Shown one piece after another: positions 33,942 to 45,555 of a DNA stretch of 64,000 bases (position 1 is the stretch's first letter; each line of letters opens with the position of its first letter). The position numbers and the translations under genes were made by a program. The notes beneath the pieces were generated by a model that worked only from the letters and a program-made list of their open reading frames with translations, was not told the origin of the DNA and searched no databases. The stretch is taken from assembly GCA_037127255.1 (NCBI GenBank), contig JBANSL010000008.1:40313373-40377372 (forward strand), written 5' to 3'. Source of the stretch: Persicaria tinctoria (lineage: Eukaryota; Streptophyta; Magnoliopsida; Caryophyllales; Polygonaceae).

Positions 33942-35000
33942 TCAGCTGGAGCAACACGAGAACATGCCTCGGGTCTGCTTTGGCTTTTCCTCGTTGTCGA
34001 TGAGGCTAACCCTGTTGACGGAAAGCTCAGCCTTGTAAGAATCCGAGTTCAGGACCTTCCTGCTCACTTTGTTGTAGATGTCTCGGATGACCATCTCGAA
34101 TGCCTTGCTGACATTGATTGAGTCCTTGGCGGACGTTTCCATGAAGAACATCGCGTGCTCCTCTGCAAGGATCTTTCCTTCCTCAATACTGACTGCCCGA
34201 ATGTGGTCAAGATCGCACTTGTTTCCGATCAGCATTCTTCCAACTGTTGTATCACAATGCGCTGCACAAGAAAAAGAGGAAAACCGCTTGAACTTTGGCA
34301 AGTGATCTATTATAGTGCTAGGAAAACGGATCCATATAATATGCGTCTCCCAGATCTATGCCAAACCCAGATCTATGAGGAACTTATGATGCCTAATGTG
34401 TCTGGTGATTGAACAAACCCGAAATGCTAAACAATCTTTTGAGAGCGTGTCAGTTTTAAGCTAAATTACAAACCTAAACTAGTTCAGATTCGTACTATTA
34501 TATCTAGTTCTACCCCCAAATTGAACAGATCAGCTGAGTAAACCTGACAGATTCATCCAATTTCTCAATTTGGCAAACCAATTCGTACAAGATCTGACAT
34601 AAAACCGTCAATTGAAGCAAAAATATCAAGTCTTTATGTATATATAAACTCAAGGGAAAAGATGATTACTGTCGAGCTCGTCGAGCCAGCGGGAGACGCT
34701 ATCGAAGGTGGAGGTGCGGGTGATGTCGTAGACAACGAGAGCGCCAACTGCGCCGCGGTAGTAGGCGGAGGTGACGGCGCGGAACCGCTCTTGGCCGGCG
34801 GTATCCCAAATCTGTGCTTTAACTTCCTTGCCGTCGATGTCGAGGCTCTGGGTCTGAAACTCGACCCCGATCGTCGCCTTCGAGTGAAGATTGAACTCGT
34901 TCCGAGCGTACCGGGAAAGAAGGTTCGATTTGCCGACGGCCGAGTCGCCGATTATGACTATCTTGAAGAGGTACTCCTCCGCCTCGTCGTCGGAAGACAT
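33942..35000 (-). CDS. RABA5: RABA5-type Rab GTPase (216 aa, two exons)
   Basis: Exon 1 is 35000-34670 and exon 2 is 34261-33942; the intron has GT (34669) and AG (34262) and splits a Thr codon. The spliced frame is 651 nt. The small GTPase motifs are complete: GDSAVGKS (P-loop), TIGVEF (switch I), WDTAGQE (switch II), GNKCD and ETSAK. The effector and flanking words ([32 protein letters not shown]) are typical of plant RABA5c/d, and the end CCSS is a double-Cys geranylgeranylation signal. RABA5 proteins act at the trans-Golgi/recycling endosome and in polarised growth and cell-plate or edge trafficking. A full-length LINE sits 229 bp upstream of the ATG on the same strand, so the native promoter may be displaced. 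It appears intact; whether it is A5c or A5d is unresolved. Confidence 0.93.
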
Positions 35001-35225
35001 GGCGGCCGGAGAGGTGAGGTTTTGTGGATAGGGAAATTGGATTGATGGGTATGCTTGAATTGGGATTTGGGGAAATGGGATGGGATCGGATTTGAAGTTT
35101 TGTGTGAGGTGGGCGGTGGAACTGTGGAAGAACTAGGATGGACGAATATAGAGACAGAGTGTAATTGCGGTGTGAATTGTGATGATGGTTGAAGTTTCCA
35201 CGCTGGAGTGGACTGGACTCTGGAG

Positions 35226-35274
<49 letters not shown>

Positions 35275-35309
35275 TTGAACCGGAAAAAATTTGACTACAG
35301 AGTTCAGTT

Positions 35310-38300
35310 CTATCCGCCAAGAGCATCCTTACGGATGAGACTATGCAGAAGTGAGTCGTCAGGTAGTACAATCTGATGGAAAGCGAAATTAAAGTGAGCC
35401 AATCTATCTGCTACCATATTTGCTTCCCGATAAACATGACGAATCTCAACAGAATCGAAGAAGCCCAGCAAGACTAGACTGTCTGAGACAATCATTTCAC
35501 AGTCTGCATCAGGCTTCTTTAAACCTTTAAGGCATTTGATGATGGTAATGTTGTCACCCTCAATTATTATTTTCTTGATATTGAGGTCCCTTGCAGCTAG
35601 GAGACCTTTCCAAAGACCAAGGCTTTCACAGCCACATACCGAGGAGAGAGCCGAGCGGCCTGATCCCCCATAGATCGGAGTTCCGTTATGATCTCGTATG
35701 ATAAATCCATAGAAGCCGTTATTATCTGTCGATAATGCTCCATCGAAGTTTAGTTTGTACATATCACAGGAGGGAGGCTCCCATTTTGTTCTTCTTCTTT
35801 TGGAGTGTGGCTTAGGTCTTTCCTTTTGTTTCTGCTTACTTGAAGAAGTTGTGTCATGTTCATTCTTGGCGGTGTACCAAACGGATTTTTGTTCACTAAT
35901 GAAGGATGATATTCGTCTGACATCTGGTGATATGTTGTCAAAAAGCGCTTTATTTCTATAGTACCAAATTCCCCACCAGTCAAAAGCGAGATTAGTAAAG
36001 CATTTAGTGCCAATTTATTCCTTAATATCCCTGATTGTGTCATGTGTTGATTTGTCCTCCTCAAAGCAGCCCTGGATCTTTGTGAATATATCCGGGTTTC
36101 TTGTCAACAATGTGTCCTTTGTAATATTACACCCCCAGAGAAGATGGAATAGATCTTCATAGAAGGAGTCACAGCTTGGACAGTTTGTGGGTATTCCAAG
36201 TCCACGTGAGGCTAATCTGACCGCAGTGGGCAATCCATTTCTAAGAATCTTCCAAATGAAGGATTTTATTTTGGGTGGCAAGTCAAGTTCCCAAACCCAT
36301 ATGATATCAAAGTTGTTGTGGGCTTTTAAGCTGTGGATCATATCAATGGCTGATTTCGTTGAGAACCAGCCATTTTTACTCCATTTCCAATATAGTCTGT
36401 CTGTATGTATATTTTGTGGTATTGGTGCAATTGATATTGCATCTATTATTTCCTGAGGTAGAACACTACGGAGTGCATTAATTTTTCCTTGGTCCCATAT
36501 TTTGTTATTTTGTATGTAGTAGCTTACTTTGGTTGTTTTATCAATTTGCGAGTCGTCGGTGATAAATGAGCTTAGCGGAAGCATGCCAAGCCAGATATCA
36601 TTCCAAAAGTTGATTGCTGACCCATCGCCAATGGACCAGCACAGACCCTCCTTAAAAAGAGGGAGTAACTTTATAAGTTGAGTCCACTGCCACGAAGAGT
36701 TACCCTTTTTTCGATAGTTTAGGAGTTCATCCCGTTTCAGGTATTTTTCCTTTATTATTTTGACCCATGGGTTGTTAGGTTCTGCCATTAATTTCCATAG
36801 GAGTTTTAACTGCAGGGCTTTGTTCATGTCTTCCGAGCTGCGGAGACCCAGGCCTCCATTTTCCTTAGATTTACAAACCTCAAACCAGCTAATTAAGGGC
36901 TTGTGGTTGGGTCCCTTGTTCCAAAGGAAATTGCGATTAATTTTATCTAGTTCCAAGTGTATACTTCTGGGTAACATGTAGCATTGCATTATGTGCAATG
37001 GTTTAGCTGAGAGCGTTGATTTAATTAAGGTACATCGTCCTATCTGAGAAAGACAGTTCGCCTTCCATTTTTGCAGTTGCGATTTTGTGTTAAATAATAG
37101 TCCTTGAAAATCCTCTTTTGTTACTTTACCTGAGATAATTGGACATCCCAAATAGTTTCCTAGGTTAGGTGTATGGTTTATCTGTAGTTCATTGCGAATC
37201 AGATTTATTTGAGTTGTTGTTACATTATTTGATGTTTGAAAGTGGGATTTGTGTCTGTTTACTTTTTGCCCTGAGATTGCAGAGTATTCTGTTAGTATGT
37301 TATTTATCTGGTTACATCCCGTTTGTGAAGCTGACGCGAAAATAACTATATCATCAGCAAAAGCTAGAAAAGGGATTCTAGTTCCGTTATGTGTTAGTTG
37401 TAGTCCTAGATGACTGCGAGGTTTTGACGATTCCATTTGCAGTTTCTGGGCTAGGACTTCCGATATGATTAGGAATAAATATGGGGAAAGAGGGTCCCCT
37501 TGACGAAGGCCCCTTGTTGGATAAAATAGTTCTGTCGGCTCATTATTGACGAGTACAGAGTATGATACCGTGGTTATGCATTCTTTTATCCAGTCCGTGA
37601 ATTTGGGTGAGAATCCTAATTTTTTCATTGTTCTTAATAGGAATTCCCAGTCAACCATGTCAAAAGCTTTTTCCATATCAAGCTTTACAGCCATCCATCC
37701 AGATCGGCCTTTTTTCTTCGAGAAAGAGTGAAAAATCTCATTTGCAATTAGTATATTATCTTGGATTGCTCTTCCGGAAGTAAAAGCACTTTGTAATGGG
37801 TGGGTTATTTTTGGGATTATCTTCTTTAGTCTTGCAGCAAGAACTTTGGAAATTATCTTGTAAGTTGTCGAGCAGAGGCTTATATAGGTCTATATTGTGT
37901 TGTTGTTATGGGGTTGTCTGTCTTTGGTATTAAGGCAATGAACGTGTGATTTATCTGCTTGAGAATTCTTCCACTAAGAAAGAAACTCTTAATGGCTTTG
38001 ATAATAGTGGGTTCTACAATATGCCAGTATTTTTTAAAGAAGCCTGCAGGGAATCCATCAAGCCCCGGAGATTTTTCATTTGCTAGACTAAACACTGCAC
38101 TTTTAATTTCTGAATTTGTTACAGGTCTGATTAGCCATTCATTGTCATCACTTGAGATCTCGTTATGCAAGTGGGCTAATGGATCGCTTGCTGTTTGAGG
38201 TCTTTGCCAGCGGGTGTATCTTAGAGCAAAGTCATTTTTAATTTGCTCTCTTATGTCGTTCTCATTGGTTATGGTTATTCCTGCATCAGTCTGTAATTGT

Positions 38301-39445
38301 TTGATGATATTCTTGTTTCTCCTTCCCGTTGCAATTTTGTGGAAATATTTCGTATTTGCATCTATGGATTTGATATGATTCCTTTTTGCTCTTTGCCCCC
38401 AATATTTCTGCTGGAAGATAAGTAATGAGGCATGCTTAGTGGTTAGTCGTTTGATCTTATAGTCTAAATTGTAGTCATATGCCACACAGAGTTGTTGTTG
38501 TAGGCTTACTAGATCCGTTTCTATTTGGTTAATCTGGCGGAAGATGTTTCCGAAAGTTACTTTGCTCCATGTTTTACTTTTCCTTTTTACCTCTTGCAGC
38601 TTTTTTGTTAGTTTAAATATTTGTGATCCCGGAGGATTGATTCTCCAAGCATTCCGTACTATCGTTTCATAGTCCTTTCTGGTTGTCCAGGCCATTTCAA
38701 ATTTGAAAGGTTGTAACTTGGGTCTTTGACTATCCATTAGATCAATTGTGATTTGTGCATGATCAGATTTTATGAAGGCATGGTTCTTTGTGTGTAAGTT
38801 AGGGTAGTGTTGTAATAAGGAATGACTAACAAGGGCTCGTTCTAGTTTTTCGTATATGTTGTTATCTCCGTTTTCTTTTTTCCTCCAAGTGAATCTATTT
38901 CCCTTGGTTGGGGTATCAACCAGGTTGTGACTCATCATTATGTTTTTAATTCTGCTAAATCTTGCCGCTGAAGGGCCAGCGCCCCCAAGTTTGTCTTCTG
39001 GTTCTAGTATTTCATTCAAGTCGCCCATCACAATGATTGGCCCCGGGATTTGACTTATATATTTGGATAGGTTTTCCCAGAAGTCCGGTTTTTCTTTTTC
39101 ATGCGGGGTGGCATAAACAAAGAGGATATCAAAAGTTATTGACGGGGAATTATTTGTATAGGATGCATGTATGATCCTATCTGTTGAGTTGAGTATAGTA
39201 AAGGTTTCATTTTGTAGGTGGGAATCCTTCCATAACAGACAGAGACCACCTGATAAGCCCTTTGATGGGCAAAAGTGCATTTTGTCAAAACCCGGCTTTC
39301 GCTAGAATTTTTCCGGAGGCGGAGTTTGTAGCATTGTCTCTGCTAACATTAGTACCTTAATATGTTCTGACTTAGTGGTGGCTTCTATACGAGTCCAGAT
39401 ATGCCTCTTACCTAGCCCTCTTATGTTCCAAAAGCTAAACTTCAT
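35310..39445 (-). pseudogene. LINE ORF2: endonuclease, reverse transcriptase, zf-RVT, RNase H
   Basis: It starts at MKFSFWNIRGLG (39445). Endonuclease motifs VMGDLNEI and KSDHAQI are visible. The reverse transcriptase has SPGLDGFPAGFFKKYW, LRQGDPLSPYLF and the catalytic FADD. A zf-RVT domain follows (CPSCDSFYEDLFHLLWGC). The RNase H domain carries NFDGALSTDNN, EGDN and HVYREANMVADR near the C-terminus. Breaks: a lost A near 39300 and an extra T near 39290, an inserted TA near 37880, and an in-frame TAA at 36017-36015. Without them it would be about 1380 residues, a normal length. It copies element RNA at nicked chromosomal DNA. It is nearly intact but not functional as read. Confidence 0.9.
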
Positions 39446-39653
39446 TTTTAACCGTACTATGCAATTGGGTACTTTGTAGGTTAATGGCATTACAGAAGGA
39501 AGTAATGGCCAGCCGGTTGCATAGATTGGATTTATTTCTTAATTCGTGGTGTATCCATAGATACAAACCATGTTGTTCAATGAATGGGTTTTGTTTCAAC
39601 TGGAATGTGAGTTGTTTGTTTTTCATGTTAGCTTGCATTCCGTCCTTAAACAC

Positions 39654-40508
39654 CTAGAAAATAATTCTGTCTGGATGATAACTGCCACATATTATATTAT
39701 TACACCCATAATTATGTTTGAGTACACAAAAGCCATGGGGCTCCAAATACTTAGTGAGAGAATTGGGATTCATAGCTGCTATATTACAAGGTTTTAATGT
39801 TGTACATCTTATAATAAAATGACAGTTACAATTAACATGGCTAAGAGTTAGAGGATATGCTTTTCCATCCATTATTGAGAGTAGATAATCCTTTGTAAAT
39901 GTTTCCTTGTTTTTTCCTTGATGGACTGGTGCGGCCTTTGTGGTTGCAATTGGTTTATGCCATTTGAGCAAGGATATGATGGATATCCAAGTGTAGCAAA
40001 CCAACCTGAGTTGGTATTCAGCTTCAAATAAGTTGCCCTGCATAGATGTTTCAGGTGTTTGATGCTCAAGGGGATAAAACCCTCGAGCACGATCAGTAAA
40101 AGTGGTAACATAAAGTTTACAAGTATAATGAGATAGCAATATGTATTTAATCAAAGTAGGCATATAAGCCCAGCATTCATTAACATTAGCTCCCAAGATT
40201 ACGTAGCACTTAATTTGATAATGACCAGCCTTACATAAATACACAAAAGAGGCTGCATTCCTAAGATCATAGCAAAGTGCTTCAAGTCTAAGTACAAGGC
40301 AGTTGAAGTTCAAACAGCAATCTAAGATACATAGCCAAAAGTAATTAGGATAAACATAGTCAAGATTTTGCCAAAAAATAGGGGATGTAGGGTGAGCAAA
40401 AGCCATTTGAAAACAAGCAAAAGGTGATGTAAATGTAGTGCATTCATCACAGTCGACCCATGGGCAAGGCCTAGGTATCCCATTGTTTGGCAAAATCTTG
40501 GAATCCAT
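39654..40508 (-). CDS. Extra 284-codon ORF between LINE ORF1 and ORF2
   Basis: It begins at ATG 40508, five bases after the ORF1 stop, and runs uninterrupted to TAG at 39654. The same frame continues open for another 72 codons and overlaps the first bases of the ORF2 leader. The product is rich in Cys, Tyr, His and aromatic residues (for example GIPRPCPWVDCDECTTF, LCILDCCLNFNCLVLRL, CYVILGANVNECWAY). I do not recognise it. Plant L1 elements normally have only two ORFs. Unlike ORF1 and ORF2, this frame has no frameshift. It could be a captured exon, a lineage-specific ORF or a chance open frame. Confidence 0.45.
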   Translation of the reverse strand: MDSKILPNNGIPRPCPWVDCDECTTFTSPFACFQMAFAHPTSPIFWQNLDYVYPNYFWLCILDCCLNFNCLVLRLEALCYDLRNAASFVYLCKAGHYQIKCYVILGANVNECWAYMPTLIKYILLSHYTCKLYVTTFTDRARGFYPLEHQTPETSMQGNLFEAEYQLRLVCYTWISIISLLKWHKPIATTKAAPVHQGKNKETFTKDYLLSIMDGKAYPLTLSHVNCNCHFIIRCTTLKPCNIAAMNPNSLTKYLEPHGFCVLKHNYGCNNIICGSYHPDRIIF

Positions 40509-40513
40509 AAGAT

Positions 40514-42218
40514 CTAGTTAGAGTTCTTGCCCCTTTTCAGCATGGAGCTAGCTGTGTCATCCTCTCCACCCCCAGCTTTCCTTTTGAGAGAGCCAGAAGT
40601 AGAGCAATCCTTAGGTGGTGCTTCAGAGCTGGTGATCATCTTCACGAAGGTTGAGTTGGAATGGAGTGAGTGGAAGGATGGCTCGGATAAAGGCTCATCC
40701 TTATGATCTTCCATAGGGGCATCTAGCAAGTAGCCACCCCCCTCATAATCACCACCAATCATGTCATCCTCCTCAAATTCATAGAGGAGACAAGGAAGTA
40801 TTTCAGATTCTATCTCAACTCCAATCTCATTGTAAAAGCCGGGATCAGGGAGAGGATTAGCAGCAGCCATAATATCATCATTAGAGGGTGCCTTGCCTAT
40901 TGGTGGTGAGTGGTCAGGGCCAGTGTGGTTCTCCATTGGGAAGATCATAGCTGAAGAGGAGCCAGGCTGCTCAACCCCTCCCAAGCTCTTACTGAAACCA
41001 GCTGCACAAGCAGGGTTACCAGCAAGAGCAGACAAGAACGGGGGAGCAGTAGGCACATCCCTGTCAGCTGTGATTGTATATCCACCAGTAAGAGTTGTGT
41101 CAGGGTTAACATCTTTAGGCATTGGCCAACCAGCAGTAGCAGAAGCTCCACCAGAAGGAGCAGGAGCATGAGGCAAGGTAGTGTTTTCAGGTGGTGATTT
41201 GGAGCCAATTGAGGAGTTGGATGAGGATGAGAGAGTTTCAAAGGCTATGGCCACACCACCTCTACCAGAAAGGTAAGGCTTTTTGCCAAAAGCATGGATG
41301 GGGTTAGGAAGCTTTAGAATCTTGCCCTTCTTTCCAACAGTAGTCCACTCTCCATCAGGGTTTTGCATCTCAGGCTTTGAGTTTTTGAGGCTTGGTTTTT
41401 TATTGTGACTTGGAACTTCTTTGGTTTGGGAATAAAGTTGGGACAGTTGTTAAAGAAGTGATCTTGGCCTCCACAGTTTCCACACCCCTCAGGAAACTCT
41501 TCAAACCAAATGATATGAGCAGAAACTTCATTTTTGTTTACATGAATTAGGATGGTATTTGGGACAGAATTGGCAAGGTCTATGTTGACACATACCCTAG
41601 CATATCTGGCATTGGCATCAACAGTAGGATCAGCTTTTATGAAGGTTCCAAAGCTGTTACGCTCAAGGATAAGGGCAATGGCAACAAGCTTTTTGTAGGC
41701 TTCAGGGATTGAAGTGATTCTCACCCACATATCAATGGTAGAGGTGTTCTCAGTAAGAGGGTCAAATGCATCATTCCAGAGTCTAAGGATAACAAGTTGC
41801 CCATAGACATGGAAAGGCCTAGCCTCCCAAACACAGATTAAGTCACTAGGATTAGAAAATCTAACCTCAAACCAGTGATTGGGAAGCTCCACAATCTGCA
41901 GATCTCCAGAAAGACCCTTCCAGTCGAAAGAGAGTTTGGATTGCATTTTTTTGAAGTCAATGGGTGCTCCAAAGGCTCTTCCATAGAGCCTGGCCTCAGT
42001 GTCAAATCGGTATTGGGGTTGGAATTGTTGCAGTTGAGTGAAGAAAGAGTCCAGGTCGAGTTTCCCCTTCCCTTTCTCATTTTTGGTGGTTTTGGGATAC
42101 TGGTTTTGGTTTTTTTATGGGTGTCACCCGAAGGTTTCCCTTTGGTTTGGTTCTTGTTGGGTGTCGGTGAATCCTCAGAGAGGATTCCCTTCCCTTTGTC
42201 AACTTGGTTGGGAGCCAT
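40514..42218 (-). pseudogene. LINE ORF1, nucleic-acid-binding protein, two frameshifts
   Basis: The likely start is ATG at 42218 (MAPNQVDKGKGIL) in a good context. A first frameshift lies at or near an A7 tract around 42110-42115. Beyond it, the frame containing FDTEARLYGRAFGAPIDFKK (a DUF4283 domain) runs to a CCHC zinc knuckle CGNCGGQDHFFNNC at about 41460-41500. A second frameshift at an A6 tract (about 41400) leads to the last ~285 codons, which are Pro/Ser/Gly-rich with a Lys-rich end. ORF1 proteins of plant LINEs bind the element RNA and chaperone target-primed reverse transcription. Both frameshifts fall in homopolymers, so assembly error is possible. Confidence 0.85.
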
Positions 42219-43011
42219 GGAATCAGTAAAGTACCACACAAACAGCCAGAGGAAACGAACAGTAGAGAAATGTTGGTGAAGAATTGCAGGAGAAAGCAGA
42301 GAGGTAGGTGTGAGAGAAACATTTAATTTGAGATCAAGAGCCTTTAAATAGGAATAAAATGAAACCAAAATCAAAATTGAGGCCACAGATCCAGCAAGCA
42401 AACAGATTTCGAGAGGGGGAGTAGGAGAGCAGAAGACATACCTGCCATGGAGTGTTTGAGCGCTCGGAGGACCCAGAAAACCCATACTGTGATGATTGCC
42501 AATTCGTTGACCCATGAGCGAAGGAAGCAACACCATCCCAGCGCGCAGAGAGGACCAGAGTAAGGAGAAGGAGTCGTCAAATCTCGCCAGACACCCATAA
42601 GAGAGGCCGAGAGAGAAGGATCCCATGATTAGAACAATGATTGCGGTCTTCTTTCTCCATTGATTTGATTGTGGACAGCCTATGAACCCAGGAAATCCCA
42701 GAAGGGCGCGAGCACCCTCCCAAGGAATGAGCCATACCTTGTGCCAGATCCAGAAAAAATAGGATTTAGGGTTAGAGAGGGAGGGTTTAGCTCTGATTTG
42801 ACCATACCGCTTTTGATTTTTGTGAGATTTCCAGTCAGGATCTGCAGGGCTTTCAAAAGAGTAAGTCGATTTTACGGTTCTAGGGTTCTTGATGGTTGAA
42901 GGTTGGGGGAGAGAGGATCCACGCGCAGGCGCGTTCTCTTTGGGGTCAAAGGGTTTTCCAGTTTCCATTCACCGTCGCTCTTTTAGACAATTTTAACGTA
43001 CTTGAATTGGC
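42219..43011 (-). other. LINE 5' leader with an open frame
   Basis: This leader is open for 250 codons in frame with the first part of ORF1 (from an ATG at 42968, METGKPFDPK). The encoded sequence contains hydrophobic runs and has no recognisable domain. It probably functions as a 5' UTR with internal promoter, though an N-terminally extended ORF1 cannot be excluded. Confidence 0.45.
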
Positions 43012-43027
43012 CTGGACTCTGGAGTCT

Positions 43028-43220
43028 CTTTAATGGAGATCTACCTCAAATAGTGCAACGTTCACATTTTTATACAGTACTTTTTAAAAATAAATGATGA
43101 TGACGTGTATAGAAATTTTGTAAGGCCATGTTTGGCAATTTTTTTTTTATGATTTATAAATGTGTGCCCTTGAGGCCACATTAGACCCAGATTCACCCTA
43201 GTTTCAATCCTAGGGCATTA
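43028..43220. other. Sequence between LINE and retroposon nest
   Basis: Possible original upstream region of the RABA5 gene, before LINE insertion. No ORF; T-rich. Confidence 0.4.
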
Positions 43221-43249
43221 GCATTAAAAGAATCTATTCTTTTTTTTTA

Positions 43250-44417
43250 GGGAAATTCCGTTTGGTACCCCCGAGTTTTTGACAATTTCGGATTGTGTTC
43301 CACACTTTTTTTTTGTCCGGATGATACCCCTGAGTTTTGTCAAAAGTCCGGCCCATACCCAAAACTCATAGTTTCTTCTTTTTAATGAATAAAACCGCCC
43401 ATTATTTTTATTTTTTCATAAATATGCCCATTTACTTTTAACATTGGACAAAACTACATATTAATTAACAAAATTCAACACAAAAGTGACAAAACCAACT
43501 TTATTTTTTAAAATTTTACAAAATCACATATTATTTCCAAAAATTTTATTGCAATATTTCCAAAAAATTTTATTGCAATATTTTTAACACATTATTTTTC
43601 AAAACAATATTTAACTTATATCTCATTAAATTTAAACATTTGTAAATGTGATTGATCAATTTAACCAAATGCTTGATTATAATTTTTTTGAAAAAGAAAA
43701 GTAAATTTTATTTATTTATTTTTCTTCTTGTAAAAGAAAAATATAATAAGAGATTAATCATTCTTATTTTATTAGGTTTTATGTATTCCAAACAAAAGAA
43801 ATGAATAACACCTTCTTTTATTACAGAAGAAATGATTTTGTGCATTTTTTAAAGCATAAAGGGTGGTTTTACACAAAGTATGGTTTTACAAAGTATTTTT
43901 TTATATTGTATAGGTTAACTATTTTTGTTCACATAATAAGATAGTGGATTTGTGCAAAATTTTGTAAATAATGGGTGATTATGTACATGCAATATTTGAC
44001 AAATAATGAGATTTATTTTTTATAAAATATGAAAAATATGTAACGGATCTTTTGTGTAATGTCAAAAATAATAGTTGATTTTTTTCAAAATTTTTTTTGG
44101 AAAGAATGGGTATTTTTTTCTACAACTTTGGCAATAATGTGTGATCTTATTAATTTTAAAAAATAAAGTTGATTTTGTCAATTTTGTTTTGAATTTAGTT
44201 AAATGATAAGTAGTTTTGTTTAATGTTAAAAGTAAATGGGCATATTTATGAAAAAATAAAAATAATGGGTGATTTTATTCATTAAAAAGAAGAAACTATG
44301 AGTTTTGGGCATGAGCCGGACTTTTGACAAAACTCAGGGGTACCATCCGGACAAAAAAAAAGTGTGGGACACCATCCGGAATTGTCAAAAACTCGGGGGT
44401 ACCAAACGGAATTTCCC
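43250..44417. mobile_element. Mutator-type foldback element with ~210-bp TIRs
   Basis: The ends GGGAAATTCCGTTTGGTACC and its reverse complement begin inverted repeats matching over about 200 bp with few mismatches. Flanks are a 9-bp duplication, ttttttttA at 43241-43249 and 44418-44426, typical of Mutator-like elements. The 1168-bp element has no ORF and an AT-rich core. It landed in the T/A-tail of the retroposon described above. Confidence 0.85.
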
Positions 44418-45555
44418 TTTTTTTTAATTAGGTAAAAATTCAAAGTTAGCCATATATGAACCTCGAAGGTCGACAAATCGGCAGACGGATAACCATCATA
44501 AAAATCAAATGAAAGTGCAAAATACAGGTAAAAGCACTCTACAAGGCGAACCTATTCACAACTAAACTGAACGAGATGGGGGCGTAGACGACGAACGAAG
44601 CTAGACATGGGCAAACGCGGGTCGGCTTGCCCGACCCGTCCCGCCCGCCCGCCTTGTTGGACAGGCTTGGGTAGAGAGAAAAGACCAAGCGGGCTGCTAA
44701 GCCCGGCCCACGCCTGCAGCAGGTACGGGATTGGGTTAGTCAATCTACCCGTTACGGGTACCCGCTTTTTTTATTTATTAAATTACATATATAATAAATA
44801 ATATTAATTATTAATTTTTATTAAAAAGGAATAAACAACAAAAATCTATACCCCTAAATTCCTAATTAGACATTACAAAATAAAAATAAATAAATAATAT
44901 ATGTATATTAACTCAAACACAGAAACATTTTTTGGTGATTTTGCTTCTATTTTGAAGCTTGGAACTTTTTTTTTCCGGTCATTTTGCCTCTATAGTGAAG
45001 CTTATAGGTGCTGGTGTGCTACTATATATATGTATAAACTCAACTAGACGAGCACTTTTTTATTTTTTGCGTTGAACTATAGGAACAGCGGTGTACAAAA
45101 TTATTATTTTGGATCGAATATACACAACAGTGGTAGTACAAATAGACTCATTAAGAACGGTTTTTTATAGGGAAGGACAACGCTTATTAGGGTGATGTTA
45201 ATCAAAGCGCTGAGAGCATATTTAAGAGCGCTTTAAAAAAGTGCTGTGAAAAACACAAGGACAACGCTTATTTGTAAAAAGCGCTGTCATCCTTCTTTTT
45301 TTTTTCTTTTTTTTTTAAAAAAATTCGGACAAGGACAACGCTTTTTCATAATAACTGCTATCTATGTTCTTTTTTTTTAAAAAATAAATAAATAAACGAC
45401 CCGCTCACTACCAGATATCAGGGGTTTTGTTTTCAAACAAATCAAATGAATATAATTAAACCCAAGAATCCAAGATGTAGCAAAATCGCAAGATATACAT
45501 AAAAGTAGCTTCAAGGATTGTGAGGTGGATTTCTCCTCCCACACTTCCAGTTACA

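Larger units (their letters stand above)
35229..43011 (-). mobile_element. Full-length L1-type LINE, 7.8 kb, 16-bp TSD
   Basis: The element is bounded by a perfect duplication CTGGACTCTGGAGTCT (35213-35228 and 43012-43027). Its 3' end on the minus strand is an A-tail seen as about 46 T (35228-35273). From its 5' end it has a ~790-bp leader, ORF1 (DUF4283 and zinc knuckle), an extra 284-codon ORF, and ORF2 (endonuclease, reverse transcriptase, zf-RVT, RNase H). Several frameshifts and a few stops break ORF1 and ORF2. The long intact tail and the perfect TSD indicate a recent insertion. It lies between the RABA5 coding region and its likely distal promoter. Confidence 0.95.

Noticed and set aside
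34662..35045. 127-aa plus-strand ORF over the Rab exon
   Set aside because: It is the antisense of the conserved Rab exon 1 and has no independent support.
35228..35273. 46-T tract as an assembly gap artefact or a regulatory T-box
   Set aside because: Its position right after a 16-bp TSD copy and before the LINE 3' end makes it the LINE poly(A) tail; only its exact length may be uncertain.
41838..42968. 376-aa membrane protein gene
   Set aside because: The frame joins the LINE 5' leader with the beginning of ORF1 and the wrong frame of the DUF4283 region; the hydrophobic runs are in the leader.
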